Assembly: GCA_029532415.1 (NCBI GenBank)
Contig: JAQOTA010000018.1
Coordinates: forward strand, 186,001 to 250,000
DNA: 64,000 nt
From: Marasmius tenuissimus
Taxonomy: Eukaryota; Basidiomycota; Agaricomycetes; Agaricales; Marasmiaceae
Direction: 5' to 3'
Part shown: piece by piece, positions 45,657 through 56,880 of the stretch
How the letters are laid out: each line of letters begins with the position of its first letter
Numbering within the stretch: the stretch's first letter is position 1
Made by a program: the position numbers and the translations under genes
Notes under the pieces: model-generated
The model's input: only the letters and a program-made list of their open reading frames with translations
Databases searched by the model: none
Told to the model about the DNA's origin: nothing

Positions 45657-45948
45657 AGTACATCACCAGCTATTCAAGTAGGTATATCTTGCTCCGCGTC
45701 GTGTAGCGTCTCCACCGTACTCCCCCGTTACCTTTGCACTCGTCATATTCATTGCACTTCTTGGACGAACCCTATGTATCTGTTCCGTTTGGCACCACGA
45801 CGCGCTTTATATAGCACAATGTATCTACCTTATCTACCACATTTCTTGAGACACGACATCTGCGACTGAAGCATCAGCTGAGTCTGTATCCAAGTAGCAA
45901 CAATGCGACGGAAGAAGTCCTGCAATATCGGCGTGCAGGACCTACTAG

Positions 45949-46020
45949 GTCGGTTTCCATGACGTGGGAAATCCCACCTCATTGATCCTTTTTCGGCTGT
46001 GACGGTCCAGGCCTGGGCTG
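45949..46020 (-). repeat. Right terminal inverted repeat (~72 bp)
   Basis: Read on the minus strand it starts CAGCCCAGGCC, then CACAGCCG, then TTTCCCACGTCATGGAAACC, matching the left end. Conserved blocks lie at the same distance from both termini. Confidence 0.88.
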
Positions 46021-46028
46021 TATCGGGG
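46021..46028 (+). repeat. Right target-site duplication TATCGGGG
   Basis: Identical to 32766-32773. Hydrolase coding sequence resumes directly after it. Confidence 0.92.
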
Positions 46029-48009
46029 CCCCATCCTCTTTAATCCTGGAGGACCTGGAGAGAGCGGCGTTGATTTTGTCCGCAAGTCAGCAACGGTGCT
46101 CCGCGCCACTGTAGGACCTGAGTACGACCTCATTGGGTTCGATCCTCGTGGTATGTAAGCTGTTCATCCCCAGAATCCTGCCCTTGATTACTGGTCATGT
46201 TCTAGGCATCCAGCGTTCCACCCCTCGTATCGAGTTCTATGCAAGCCGTGTGGAACGTCAACTCGTACACACGCCCGCCAACGAACTCAACTCGTCGACA
46301 ATGGACGTCGGTCATTTTTGGGCCACCAACAAGATTATGGGATCGCTTGCGGCGCAAAGGGACAAGGACAAGAACATCCTAGCTCACATGAACACCGACC
46401 ACTCTGCCCGGGATATGCTCTCGATCGTCGAGGCTCATGGTGGAGAAAAAATCCAATATTGGGGTGTTTCGTGAGTTTTTAGTAAGCCCTGCATGTTGAC
46501 TGTTACTGAACCAGATCGAGATACGGCTCTGTACTTGGGTACACTTTCGCTTCCATGTTCCCGGTGAGTTCGCCCCAAACTGTCGCGGATGAGAGTTGGC
46601 TTATGAGGATTTCGTTTCGTAGGACAAAGTGGAACGTATCGTCATCGATGGGGTCGTTGATCCTGAAGATTATTACCGCAGTGAGTAGCCTCACAGTTTG
46701 ATATCTCGAAATCATACTGATGCTTGACGTACCACAGCTCAGTGGTTTACTGCCACCCAAGACAGCGGCAAGGCATTGCGATGGTTCTTCAAAAGCTGCT
46801 TGGAAGCCGGCCCCGAATCTTGCGCTTTCCACGAAGATTCCGTTGAAGCGATGGAAAGCAAATTGAACGACATCTACGCTTCCGTCATCAAAACCCCAAT
46901 TCCCGTTCAAGGCCGCAAGTCTAACGGCATTGTCGACTACAGTTATGTGCGAGGAATGGTGTTGAAATCCCTCTACCACCCCTTCCTTTTGTGGCCTGGT
47001 CTCGCAAAGGCTCTTCAAAAAATTAAGGAAGGAAACGCGGCTGCGATCTGGTCCATTGGGGAGGAACTGAATCCGAATCCACCGTTCGAGTGCGACTGTG
47101 ACTTGAGCAAATACGAGTTTGAGCGCCTCCCCGAAGGGCTCATGGGGTATGTATGCAATGATGGGGACGCTGTTCCTCCCGATTTCGAGTCAGCACAAGC
47201 GCATTACGAGGCCTCAGCGGACTATTCACCGTTTGGGTCGATCTTTGCGGGTTTCAGGATCGCGTGCAAGTAAGTGTTGGGCCAAAATGCTACTGTCAGA
47301 TGATTGATTATGCTTTCTTGTGTTACTAAGCGGCTGGTCGAAGGATATTCCTAAGGCTCAATTTAGAGGTCTGTTCCTTTGAGCTTTGTATCTTCTTGCT
47401 GGAAGAGACTGAGGCCCTCTCCTACAGGGCCAATCACTGGAAACACTAGCTTTCCTATGTTGATTATCGGAAACACCGCCGGTACGGACACATTCTATCT
47501 GCGAGTCTTTCCGGATAGACTAACACCCCACCCTACCCCACCTTCATAGATCCTGTCACTCCTCTCGAGGCGTAAATCTAAGCTTCTTCCGTATGACATT
47601 TTCTCAGGTATCTGACTGCTTATTTACAGCGCAACAAACACTTCTTTGGTCTTCCCCGGATCGGTCGTTCTAACGCAAGATTCTCCCGGGGTAAGTCACG
47701 GTCAAAACTGTTCCTCTTCCCTCTGGCATTGCTCTGACGGTTATTGCTTTGGCACAGCACGGTTCATTCAACGCGCCCTCAGTGTGCACGGCCAACACCA
47801 TTCGAGCATATTTCGTTAACGGGACCTTGCCCGAAGCAGGCACGGTTTGTCCTATGGATGGCACGCCGTTTGTCCCGAAGGAGATAGGGGCATCCGGACA
47901 GGCGGAGTCTAAGAGGGACTTGTCGCTGTCGGACGATGGGCATCTCCTTGAGCACTTACGCCGCCTTGCCAAGAGAGGATTTACCACCGGGTTTATGCCT
48001 CAAGTCTAG
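46029..48009 (+). pseudogene. TAP-like serine hydrolase copy A, 3' fragment
   Basis: Continues copy A after the transposon. Segments in order: PILFNPGGPGESGVDFV (oxyanion region), IGFDPRG, IQRSTPRIEFYASRVERQ, YWGVS followed across an intron by YGSVLGYTFASMFP (nucleophile Ser split by the intron), IVIDGVVDPEDYY, CDCDLSKYEFERLPEGL, MLIIGNTADPVTPLEA (acid Asp), and DSPGHGSFNAPSVC (catalytic His). It ends at 48009. No stop or frameshift was seen, so the gene was probably functional until the insertion. No start codon or signal peptide remains on this side. Confidence 0.9.
46066..46446 (+). repeat. 381-bp tract identical between hydrolase copies A and B
   Basis: By eye, 46066-46446 and 50619-50999 are identical over 381 bp, including a complete intron. 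Flanking exons of the same two genes differ at many positions. This points to a gene-conversion tract. Confidence 0.8.
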
Positions 48010-50070
48010 ACACAGATGCAGAAACCAGTCAATTTGATGCGCCATTTAAGTGCTCACGAATCGTGAATGAGGTGGTCACTACTCAATCCTGTTAGCTGTT
48101 TATGGATTTGTTCACGAATAGCATATCGACTCTGTAACTGTCTTTTCAGTGTATTAATCGATCCACGCTACTTTTAAACTCGGTGTTGGTCAGTGGGCTG
48201 GAGTCTGGAGAGGTAGGGAAGGCGGACGTACCTGGGCGGACTGTACAACTGCTTCGCGACCTTCAACCTCCGTCTTTGTGATCTACCTGCAGTGGTAATC
48301 CCATCATCATTATCCTTGTTAGGGTAAAGTGGTAGTCGGAAATCCACAGGTATTGACCAAATTCGAACAGGCATTGCAGTGGGATGTCCGAGAAGGCACT
48401 GATAAGACTTTTGTTCTGAAAGCCCCATAACACAACCCTGTGAGTTATGAGGTGCGAGACGTCCAAACCTCGTTTTTCGACAGGAGGCAGACGAGAGTGA
48501 ATCTGATCTCTCATGAAAAGGAGATGTAGGAGAGACGTTGGTGAAATACGAGGTGACTGGTGATCCCAGCCTGCGTCGGTTCAATCTCATGTTATCTGTA
48601 CGGGTCTGTGGTTACAGAGGTAAATTGGTACAGTCGCATATATTTGAGGACGGGCGAGGCAAGGATGGATTTCGACTGAAATGTGCATACTACCGGCTTA
48701 TTGCTTCACGTTATACCTAGTAACTCGTGTTGGAATCCGCTAGAGCTCGCCCAACCTCGAGAATGTACCAGTACTTTGAGCATGGGCGAAGAGGCAAGGT
48801 ATGCAACCATCCGTCGGGTTTCAATTTCAGTATCGATGGTTCCGGTGACGACCTGACGACGTTGCATGAATGCCGGCAACGCTCACAGGCATAGGCGCCC
48901 AGTCGCTCTCACGCGCTCATCTGGCAGCTTTCAGTACTTCAGTCTTGACCAGCTTGACTCTTGAAGACTCTTGAAGACTCTTGAGTCTTCAAGCTCTTCG
49001 TCATCACACCATCGGCCGCGATGATGAATGTGCATTGGGAACGCGAATCACACGGTGACATGCCTATCTGCTATACCCTAATCCAATCTCATTCATATTC
49101 ATAGCCCCGCTGCGTCATGATGATCATTGCGCCAGGCTCTAATCCATCTGTTGGACAAAATTTGTAGCGTTAACAGCGCTTTGTGAACCCGAAGATAGAA
49201 GAATTTGAATACTAGAGCAAGAATCTGGTTGGGTCTTTTAGGTTTTCGTTTCTAGGAATGGATTGAACTGATATGCTTTATTTGAAGATAGGTTCAAACT
49301 GGAGCTTCGGGAAGGGTCGATCCTCTACCTCTTTTCCGGCTCCCGTCAACCTTCAAGCTTAGAGCTTCAATGTTGTCCCAGGACCCAGCAATTTACTCAT
49401 GCAATCAACAATTGAAAATATCTTCAACGAGCCATGCAACACAGCCATTGGACATTCGAACTCTCTCTCACGCTAGCGTTTTGTACACCGCCGCGTATTG
49501 TCATTGACAGGAACCTCGTTTTTTTCGTGTTGTAACCGAAGCTGGCCGATGCGCAGGGTTGCCTCAGTCACCCTGAAGATGAAGATGAATGGTTGCAATC
49601 GGTGACGATGACCAGAATGCAAGAAAGTATGACGTTTCGGACGTCTACCTCAATTCACTGGGGCTTCCGGGTTCCCACTTCTATCTGCAACCCTGCCAAA
49701 CGGGTACCGCACACCGTGCAACGTTCGAAGATTAGATGGGCCCAGTTGTAATGCAAGGCTCCGGTGGACCTTTGTGGTTGTGCAGCATCCCTTGTCGAGC
49801 GGCGAAAGAGGGCTATTCGCGGATTCCGTATCCTCGATCTGACGGTTCGTGCTTAGAAGTACCGGCATCAACACTACTTACGACGAACCTCATTAGGTCT
49901 CATTTCCTTGTTAACCTTTCTTGACACCTACACCAGGGGAAACAGACTAGCAGTCACCAACGCCACCGGAGTGGGGCCTGGGCAGAGATGCCGCTCCACA
50001 TTTGCAGTTTCAGTGCATCGGTCAACACGGAAAGACATCCTTCGCTTGTCTTCTTGACAGCCACAATCCG
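48010..50070. other. Intergenic between hydrolase copies
   Basis: The first 1.5 kb holds nothing I can support; a minus-strand frame at 48174-48590 has no family signal. A short repeat of GACTCTTGAA with an inverted copy lies at 48956-48990. From about 49580 the sequence is homologous to 31840-32319 upstream of copy A, so the duplication included about 0.5 kb of promoter. Confidence 0.5.
48956..48990. repeat. Short tandem/inverted repeat of GACTCTTGAA
   Basis: Three direct GACTCTTGA units followed by GTCTTCAAG in inverted orientation, which could form a small hairpin. Probably a microsatellite. Confidence 0.55.
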
Positions 50071-50078
50071 TATAAAAG
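50071..50078 (+). promoter_or_regulatory. TATA box of hydrolase copy B
   Basis: TATAAAAG 56 bp upstream of the ATG at 50127, conserved with copy A at 32267. Confidence 0.6.
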
Positions 50079-50126
50079 GGAACTTGACGATAGGTCACAT
50101 CCTCATATCTAACTTATCATCATCCT

Positions 50127-52549
50127 ATGGATCGCGTACACCTATCGAAAAATCTCTTACTCGTCTGCACGTTTCTCTCATTCTTCTCCGGGTATGCAAA
50201 GGCAGATTGCGCTGCCCCAGCCAGGAGACACCTATCAGCTCGCGATGACAACAGCACTCAATCATGGAACGAATCTTCCTGGGGAACGGTAAGCTCACTC
50301 TCGAACTACTCACGATGTTTCACGTACTGATACAGTCCCTCTCTCGATAGCTTGAACCCTCAAAAGAACTTCGATGGGTAGAGTGTTACAGAGACGTCGG
50401 GGAATTCGAATGTACCCGCCTTCAGGTATGTCGGGAGACGTGCCTCTACCGCGTCACGGTTTATTTAAGCTCTTGTTAAACAGGTACCATTGAACTATCA
50501 CGAACCTGAGGGAGAATCAGCCGCAATAGCCCTCATGCGTCTGGCTGCCAACGTGTCTTCAGACAGCCCAGATTATCGAGGCCCCATCCTCTTCAATCCT
50601 GGAGGGCCCGGAGGGAGTGGCGTTGATTTTGTCCGCAAGTCAGCAACGGTGCTCCGCGCCACTGTAGGACCTGAGTACGACCTCATTGGGTTCGATCCTC
50701 GTGGTATGTAAGCTGTTCATCCCCAGAATCCTGCCCTTGATTACTGGTCATGTTCTAGGCATCCAGCGTTCCACCCCTCGTATCGAGTTCTATGCAAGCC
50801 GTGTGGAACGTCAACTCGTACACACGCCCGCCAACGAACTCAACTCGTCGACAATGGACGTCGGTCATTTTTGGGCCACCAACAAGATTATGGGATCGCT
50901 TGCGGCGCAAAGGGACAAGGACAAGAACATCCTAGCTCACATGAACACCGACCACTCTGCCCGGGATATGCTCTCGATCGTCGAGGCTCATGGTGGAGAG
51001 AAAGTCCAATATTGGGGTCTTTCGTAAGTTCTTGGTGGCCTTGCCAGTTGACCGATACTGAAGCCAGATTAAGATACGGTTCCGTACTTGGGTACACTTT
51101 CGCTTCCATGTTCCCGGTGAGTTCAGTTCCCCAAACCATCGTGCATAACAGTTGGCTTACGACAGGCGCCTTGTAGGACAAAGTGGAACGTATCGTCATC
51201 GATGGGGTCGTTGATCCTGAGGATTACTACCGCAGTGAGTAGCCTCCCCTCACACACCTTGATTTCTCGAGTTGACACCGATGCTCGACGTACCTCAGCT
51301 CAATGGTTCACCGGTACCAAAGACACTGGCAAGACATTGCGATGGTTCTTTGCAAGCTGCTTGGAAGCTGGCCCCGAATCTTGCGCTTTCTACGAAAACT
51401 CGGTCGAAGCGATGGAAAGTAAACTGAACGACATCTACGCTTCCGTCATCAGATCTCCAATTCCCGTCGAAGGCAGCATCTCTAACGGCGTTGTTGACTA
51501 CAGTTATGTGCGGGGGTTACTGTTTGTCTCCCTCTACCAACCCTTCGCTTTGTGGCCTAATCTCGCAAAGGCTCTTCAAGATTTGAAGGGAGGAAATGCA
51601 ACTACGATCTGGTCCGGGGTTCATGAGGAGGTTCCGCCATTCGAGTGCGACTGTGACTTGAGCAAATACGAGTTTGAGCACCTTCCCGAAGGGCTCATGG
51701 GGTATATTTGCGGTGATGGGGATGCTGTCCCTCCCGATTTCGAGTCAGCACAAGCACATTACAATGCGTCGGTAAAGTATTCGTCGTTCGGGTCGTTCTT
51801 TGCGTCGTTCAGGATTTCGTGCAAGTAAGTGCTGGGCCGTAATGCCACTGTCGGATGACTGATAATACTTTCTTGTGTTTTCTAGCGGCTGGTCGAAGGA
51901 TATTCCCAAGGCTCAGTTCAGAGGTCCGTTGCTTTGAACTTTATATCTTTTTGGTGGGAGAGACTGAGGCTCTCTCCTACAGGGCCAATCACTGGGAACA
52001 CTAGCTTCCCTATGTTGATCATCGGAAACACCGCTGGTACGGATACAATCTGTCTGCGAATCTTTCTGAATAAGCTAACACCCATCCTACCTTTATAGAT
52101 CCTGCCACCCCTCTCGAGGCGTAAGTTCGAGCTTCTTTCATGCGGCATTTCGCCATGTATCTAACTCCTTACCCACAGTGCAACGAACACTTCTTTGGTC
52201 TTCCCCGGGTCGGTCGTCCTAACGCAAGATTCCCCCGGGGTAAGTCAAAAGCTTTCCTCTTCTCTCCATCGCCCTGATGCCTATCGCTATCTCACAGCAC
52301 GGTTCGATCAACGCACCCTCTGTGTGCACTGCCAAAGCCATTCGAACGTATTTCATCAACGGCACTTTGCCTGAGGAAGGAACGGTTTGTCCTATGGATG
52401 GCTCGCCGTTCGCCCCGAAGGAGACAGAGGCGTCCGGGCAGACGGAGTCTAAGAGGGACTTATCGTCGTCATATGATGGGCATCTCCTTGAACACTTAAA
52501 TTGCCTTGCCAAGAGAGGGTTCACCACCGGGTTTATGCCCCGAGTCTGA
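50127..52549 (+). CDS. Secreted TAP-like serine hydrolase (S33 family), copy B, intact, 591 aa
   Basis: Exons 50127-50288, 50351-50425, 50484-50703, 50759-51023, 51074-51116, 51177-51234, 51299-51824, 51886-51923, 51983-52036, 52099-52120, 52179-52239, 52298-52549; 592 codons. The signal peptide is at 1-~27 (LLLVCTFLSFFSGYAKA). This is an alpha/beta hydrolase of the tripeptidyl-aminopeptidase type: NPGGPGGSGVDFV, then the nucleophile elbow G-L-S-Y-G-S (Ser codon split by an intron), IVIDGVVDPEDYY, acid Asp in GNTADPATPLEA, and His in DSPGHGSINAPSVC within the TAP-like C-terminal domain. It likely removes short peptides from protein or peptide N-termini outside the cell. It has a duplicated promoter with TATA at 50071. 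A convergent GMC oxidoreductase gene follows. Confidence 0.92.
50619..50999 (+). repeat. Copy B partner of the 381-bp identical tract
   Basis: Partner of 46066-46446, covering the end of exon 3, an intron and most of exon 4. Confidence 0.8.
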
Positions 52550-52973
52550 ACGCGGATACAGTGAATGATGATTCTGACAGACCATTCACGTACTCACGAA
52601 TCACGAATGAGGTGGTTCTCGATCTCAATTAGCTACCTGTGGACTTGGACTCGCTTTACGAATAGTTTGTCGGCTCTGTAACTGTCATTTTACCGTAACG
52701 TCTGATCTATGTATTTATTAACCTACAATACCTACAGTATCACTTCTAATCTGATCCACGACTATGGAGTGAAAGCTGCCTCTCGTTGTGAACTAAGGAG
52801 GGCGACAAGTTAACAAGGGCCTGGGGAACTGATAGACCGGGTTCTGGTGCACCAGCGGCACGGATAGATGTCCGCCGAATAGGGAGATTTCTGGTACGAT
52901 TGAAGTGACCGGGTATTCTTTCTGAGTGTTGACGGGCTTGAGTGAAAAGTTCAGACATGTATTGTTGTGCTTA

Positions 52974-55238
52974 TTACATCCAATCCTTCTTGATCAAATC
53001 TGCTCCTCTTTCGCCAACCATGTAAGTCGGTGCTTGCGTGTGTGCTGCAGGTACAAAAGGCTAAACCACGGTCAAGATCTCGGGAAAAACAGAACAGGGG
53101 GAGGCGTCACTCACCATGACAGATGCATCGACAACCCTCAGTCCGAAGACGCCCTTCACCAGTAAGTCAGGGTCCACCACACCCCAACTTGCCCCCTTCG
53201 GAGACATGGAGGCCGTTCCCGTAGGATGAAGTGCATACCCAAAGTTGGCGAGAATATACGCGTAAAGCTCTTCGTCGTTGTCCATGTTCACGTCAAACGT
53301 CGGCTCCATCAGATATCCGTCCCAAATTGGTGAGCTCATGAGTTTCTTCGTGCTGCGAAGAGCTTCACCCATGGCGTATAAGTCGAACTCGGAGTCGAAA
53401 AGATTGAGGTCAACTGATGGATATTCGAGAGGGTTGGAGGAAGCTAAGGTCACGGATCCACCTATTTCGAGCTGGATATGAGTAGGACGGAATGGAGAAA
53501 AGGCCTGAACGTACGAGAAGCTGGAGACACAACTATGTTCCCCATACTGATGTAATTCTTTCCGGGTTCAGGTGTCCCTCTTCTGATGCCGTTCTAGATA
53601 AACAACAATCAATAGGTCTACTAAGGCGACATATCGGAACTCACTATCGTAACCAGTTCGTAGTGAGCTGTCTTGGGACCCGCAGCCGGATCTTCGACTC
53701 TCTGGAAAACAGGTGCATCTTCAGGTACACGTAGCCACCCAAAAGTTCCAATGATGGGGTCAACCAGAGGACCCGTTCGCGTTTCTTGCCACTGTTTCAG
53801 TAGCTGTGGATCTTTCAAGTTTGTTTCGTTGGTGTCCGTCGTGTTGACGACCCAACCGTTCAGCATCGAAGGTTGGTCAGTGAGGTTTTGTCCGACGGAA
53901 GGTAAGTGGTGAAATGTCTCGACGCCCAGAGCACTCAGCGTTGCGTTGTCACCGATACCGGAATTCAAGAGAATGTGGGGCGTTCCAAGGGTACCCGCGG
54001 AGAGGATGACCTCTTTGGAGGCAACTGCACTCTGGAGTGTCTCTGGGAGAGATTTCGTGTCAGGCAACGTAACAGAGTGAAACAAGTTCTACTGACCGCC
54101 GTTGTCCTGTGTAAACTGTACGCGACTGAACACCAATTTCCCGTTCTTTGAACCAGTCCGAAGAATCCGCGTCACTTTTGCGTCGACTAAAACGTGCAGG
54201 TTCGGTCGATTGATGTACTTGGGACCTAAGTAAGACGTTGCAGAACTACTTCTAGTTCCGTTGAGAATCGTCGATTGCGCCCATCCTAGAAAGACCCTTG
54301 GTAAGTAGGAGTAGGATGGCTGTTACTAATACAAGACTAACCGAAACCCAATTGGTCACCAGAGTTCATGTCCAGAACGAACTTCAATTCGCTCTGGTCT
54401 CCGAAAGACTTGCTGACGTCGATAGTCCGTTTGTCCAATTCGTGCATGAACCCTGACAGACTGACAGAGTTAATACCCGAGCGTCCGTGGACAGAGGGGT
54501 CCCACTGCCCAGTCGTATCGTGCCGATCAGCGGGAGGTACGATCTGTTCGTTCTACTCAACAGAGGTGAGCAAGCGCTACTTGGGGAGGGTAGGAGCACA
54601 AGTACCTTGCGAATGTAAAGCTGCATGTTCTCCCATGACCAGCCCTCGTCTCCCGTTACGGCGGCATAGCGGTCCCAGTCGTCCGAGCTTCCGCGTGTAT
54701 AGGCCATCCAGTCTGCGAGGAACGTGGGTGAGTCTTATATCGAGGCTGTCAAAGTGGCGTTGAACCGACTGATTGTACTACTTCCTCCCAAAACGAACCC
54801 TCGGTTGTAAGGCCTCTTGTCTCCGGGCCTCAGCTGGGCTGTGAAGTTCCAGTCCAGATTCGAGCCGGCGAGTGTCGTCGCCATGGCGGGGACTTGAGGT
54901 GTGAAGAGGTTTTCGTGGCTTTGTAGCAAGCATTAGAAGCTCGTTGCATCATGAAAGGTATAAACCAACGTACGATCCCCCGGCCTCTAGGACGAGGACA
55001 GAGAAATCGGGATTCTCCGTCAAACGGTTGGCGATTACATTCCCAGCCGTTCCTCCTGGTTGTTATGAACATATGAGCTTTTCAGAAGACCAGCGATAGC
55101 TTCAAGGAGCGACGTACCACCCACTACAATGAAGTCGAACTGACGAGCCGGCACATCAGAAAATTTCTCGTAGATGGCTCCGTAGGAGCTTTTTGCCAGC
55201 GTAACAAGGGAGATGATTGCAATGAGGGGAAGGGCCAT
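52974..55238 (-). CDS. Secreted GMC oxidoreductase (aryl-alcohol-oxidase-like)
   Basis: Multi-exon FAD enzyme of the glucose-methanol-choline family. The start at 55238 gives a signal peptide (LPLIAIISLVTLAKSSYG); an in-frame ATG at 55289 is also possible. Rossmann motif DFIVVGGGTAGNVIANRL is formed across an intron; then SVLVLEAGGS, GFVLGGSSTINWMAYTRGSS (GMC signature 1), VILSAGTLGTPHILLNSGIG (signature 2), LPSVGQNLTDQP, HPTGTASMSP, VFGLRVVDASVM and, after intron 53061-53114, PFVPAAHTQAPTYMVGERG with the conserved second His. It ends KKDWM at 52974. All splice junctions examined keep the frame. In wood- and litter-decay fungi such enzymes oxidise aromatic or aliphatic alcohols and make H2O2; the substrate is not readable here. 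Convergent with hydrolase B. Confidence 0.9.
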
Positions 55239-56748
55239 CGCGCTGACCGACAGCTTTCCCCAAGCACCGTTCTTATAAGTGAAAGGCAACCTCCCATAGT
55301 TCCTTTCCTTCTCAACCCGATTAACCAGCGGAACATTAATATTCCTTCAGAAGTCTTGGGGGAGCAGAGGTACGAAAACTTACGTTTCTATCAGCCTACT
55401 GACTTGTTCATTTTGGTAATGGCGTCGTCCGGAATGATTCAGTAGATACATCAAAGTGTGGGCCCAACGGTGTCCGGATGATCATACAGTTTGACAGACG
55501 CGAGGAAAGGGGCGTTCGGGCGAATACGTGAGAGTAAGATGGCTGATAGTCAATGCATTTCCTTCAGGAGGTAGGATTTGTGCGCGTTTTTTCCGTCGGC
55601 GTTGAATCATCAGCTGCGCGCCAAGCCTGACTTGTGATATGAGCAACTGTTCGTATCGGCGGCGAGGTACATATCCTGGCCTAATGAGAATGACTCATTA
55701 GCCATGCACGGCATGACATACACGGTGACCTCAGCAAGAAAATTTCATCCATCAACACGAAGATGTAGGTACAACGTCTGTAAAGAGACAAGGTTATCAG
55801 AATTACCGTATGAGCGAACGAAACGTTAACATGCCTTCTGGTGAACTTGACACGCGCCAAGATAATCTCTTGCTACCTGCAGTGAGCGACAGTAACACTG
55901 AGGTGGTCAGTAATCAAAGGCAATTGAAAGATGTCCTCGTAGCCGCAAGCTCGGAACAGGTCTGAAAGTGATCTCATCACAATGGATGGATGGGATGAGA
56001 AGTTTAAGATACCGAGGCTCACGATATGACCTAGCTACATTCAAACGTAGGCACAGGCAAATAACCACTTGCTAGGGGGTATTGCAGTCATATTGAGCTT
56101 CAGTTTTGACTTTGGAGTCATCGTGGTACCACATACCCAATCTTCCTCCACCACCTCTTTCTCGTCATCTACATAGCAGAATCTCCACGCCAGTTCCCAC
56201 ATTTGAAATTGATCTGCTGAATCTTGAGGCCCTTTAGTCCCGCCGCTAGTTCACTTGATGGGTTCGTGTGAGTTGGCGAGAGAGGGAGGACTCGAGACGA
56301 TCCAGCGTCGATTTCGAGAGGCTATTTTGAACTCGAGAGTACCGGCGCAACCCTAGGAATAGCTCGACAAGTGAATGAGAGAGTATAGAAAATTGCTAGA
56401 AGCTCGTGTATTCGTACATAACGACGAGAGGAAAGTCGTCAAGGTTGGTGGGGCTTCCCGATGATGGCGGTTTGGGCGAAAGTTTCGTCGCCGGTGGGCG
56501 CTTGTTGGTTTATCTTCTCTCGCCTTCAAGTTCAAGGCGGCGATGGAAGACACTGGCAACTCTTTCGCCCTATTGACGAGTAGGCCGTTGCTCAGCATGT
56601 ACTAACTCTTCACCTTAGTTTCTATCTTTACGATTCTCAGCAAGTCGCAACCACCACAAGCCTCGCTTGACTCTTGAGGATCGGCGCTTGTATCGAGTTC
56701 CAACACTCTCTCACGCTTAGTCCTCTACCACGTCCCTTTTGTATCTTC
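55239..56748. other. Intergenic, promoter of the GMC gene and a short dispersed repeat
   Basis: No gene was supported. A ~50-bp degenerate repeat at 56461-56509 recurs at 60675-60725. Confidence 0.4.
56461..56509 (+). repeat. Dispersed degenerate repeat, copy 1
   Basis: ATGATGGCGGTTTGGGCGAA..GTTTCGTCGCC..GTGGGCGCTTGTTG resembles 60675-60725. Too short to classify. Confidence 0.45.
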
Positions 56749-56880
56749 ATGACTCCCAAGCCAAAACCCCCCTACCGGCAACCCGCAGAATGCGACATCT
56801 GCCACGTAGTAATCGCCGAATGATACGACCTAGCTCGACACCGTTGGTATAAACATTTTCAAGCAAAACCTTTAGACAAG
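56749..56880 (+). pseudogene. Possible C2H2 zinc-finger gene fragment
   Basis: From the ATG at 56749 the frame reads PPYRQPAECDICHVVIAE, then a TGA, then YDLARHRWYKH. Ignoring the stop, this is a C-x2-C-x12-H-x4-H finger. No further fingers were found downstream. It may be a relic or chance; the finger pattern is the only evidence. Confidence 0.3.

Larger units (their letters stand above)
32774..46020 (+). mobile_element. KDZ-class DNA transposon, 13,247 bp, apparently complete
   Basis: Bounded by an 8-bp target-site duplication and imperfect terminal inverted repeats of about 72 bp. It holds five genes: KDZ transposase-Ulp1 fusion (33201-37883), 75-aa ORF (38131-38441), 211-aa ORF on the minus strand (38655-39419), 218-aa basic ORF (39842-40713) and 1,166-aa accessory protein (41683-45656). 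Both large genes have uninterrupted frames over 11 and 10 exons. KDZ (Kyakuja-Dileera-Zisupton) elements are known from basidiomycetes and other eukaryotes, and Zisupton is reported, to my knowledge, to make 8-bp duplications. No TET/JBP gene, a known KDZ passenger in mushrooms, was seen. The element interrupts an exon of a secreted hydrolase. Confidence 0.93.

Noticed and set aside
48174..48590. Minus-strand 138-aa frame downstream of hydrolase copy A
   Set aside because: No counterpart downstream of copy B and no recognisable domain.
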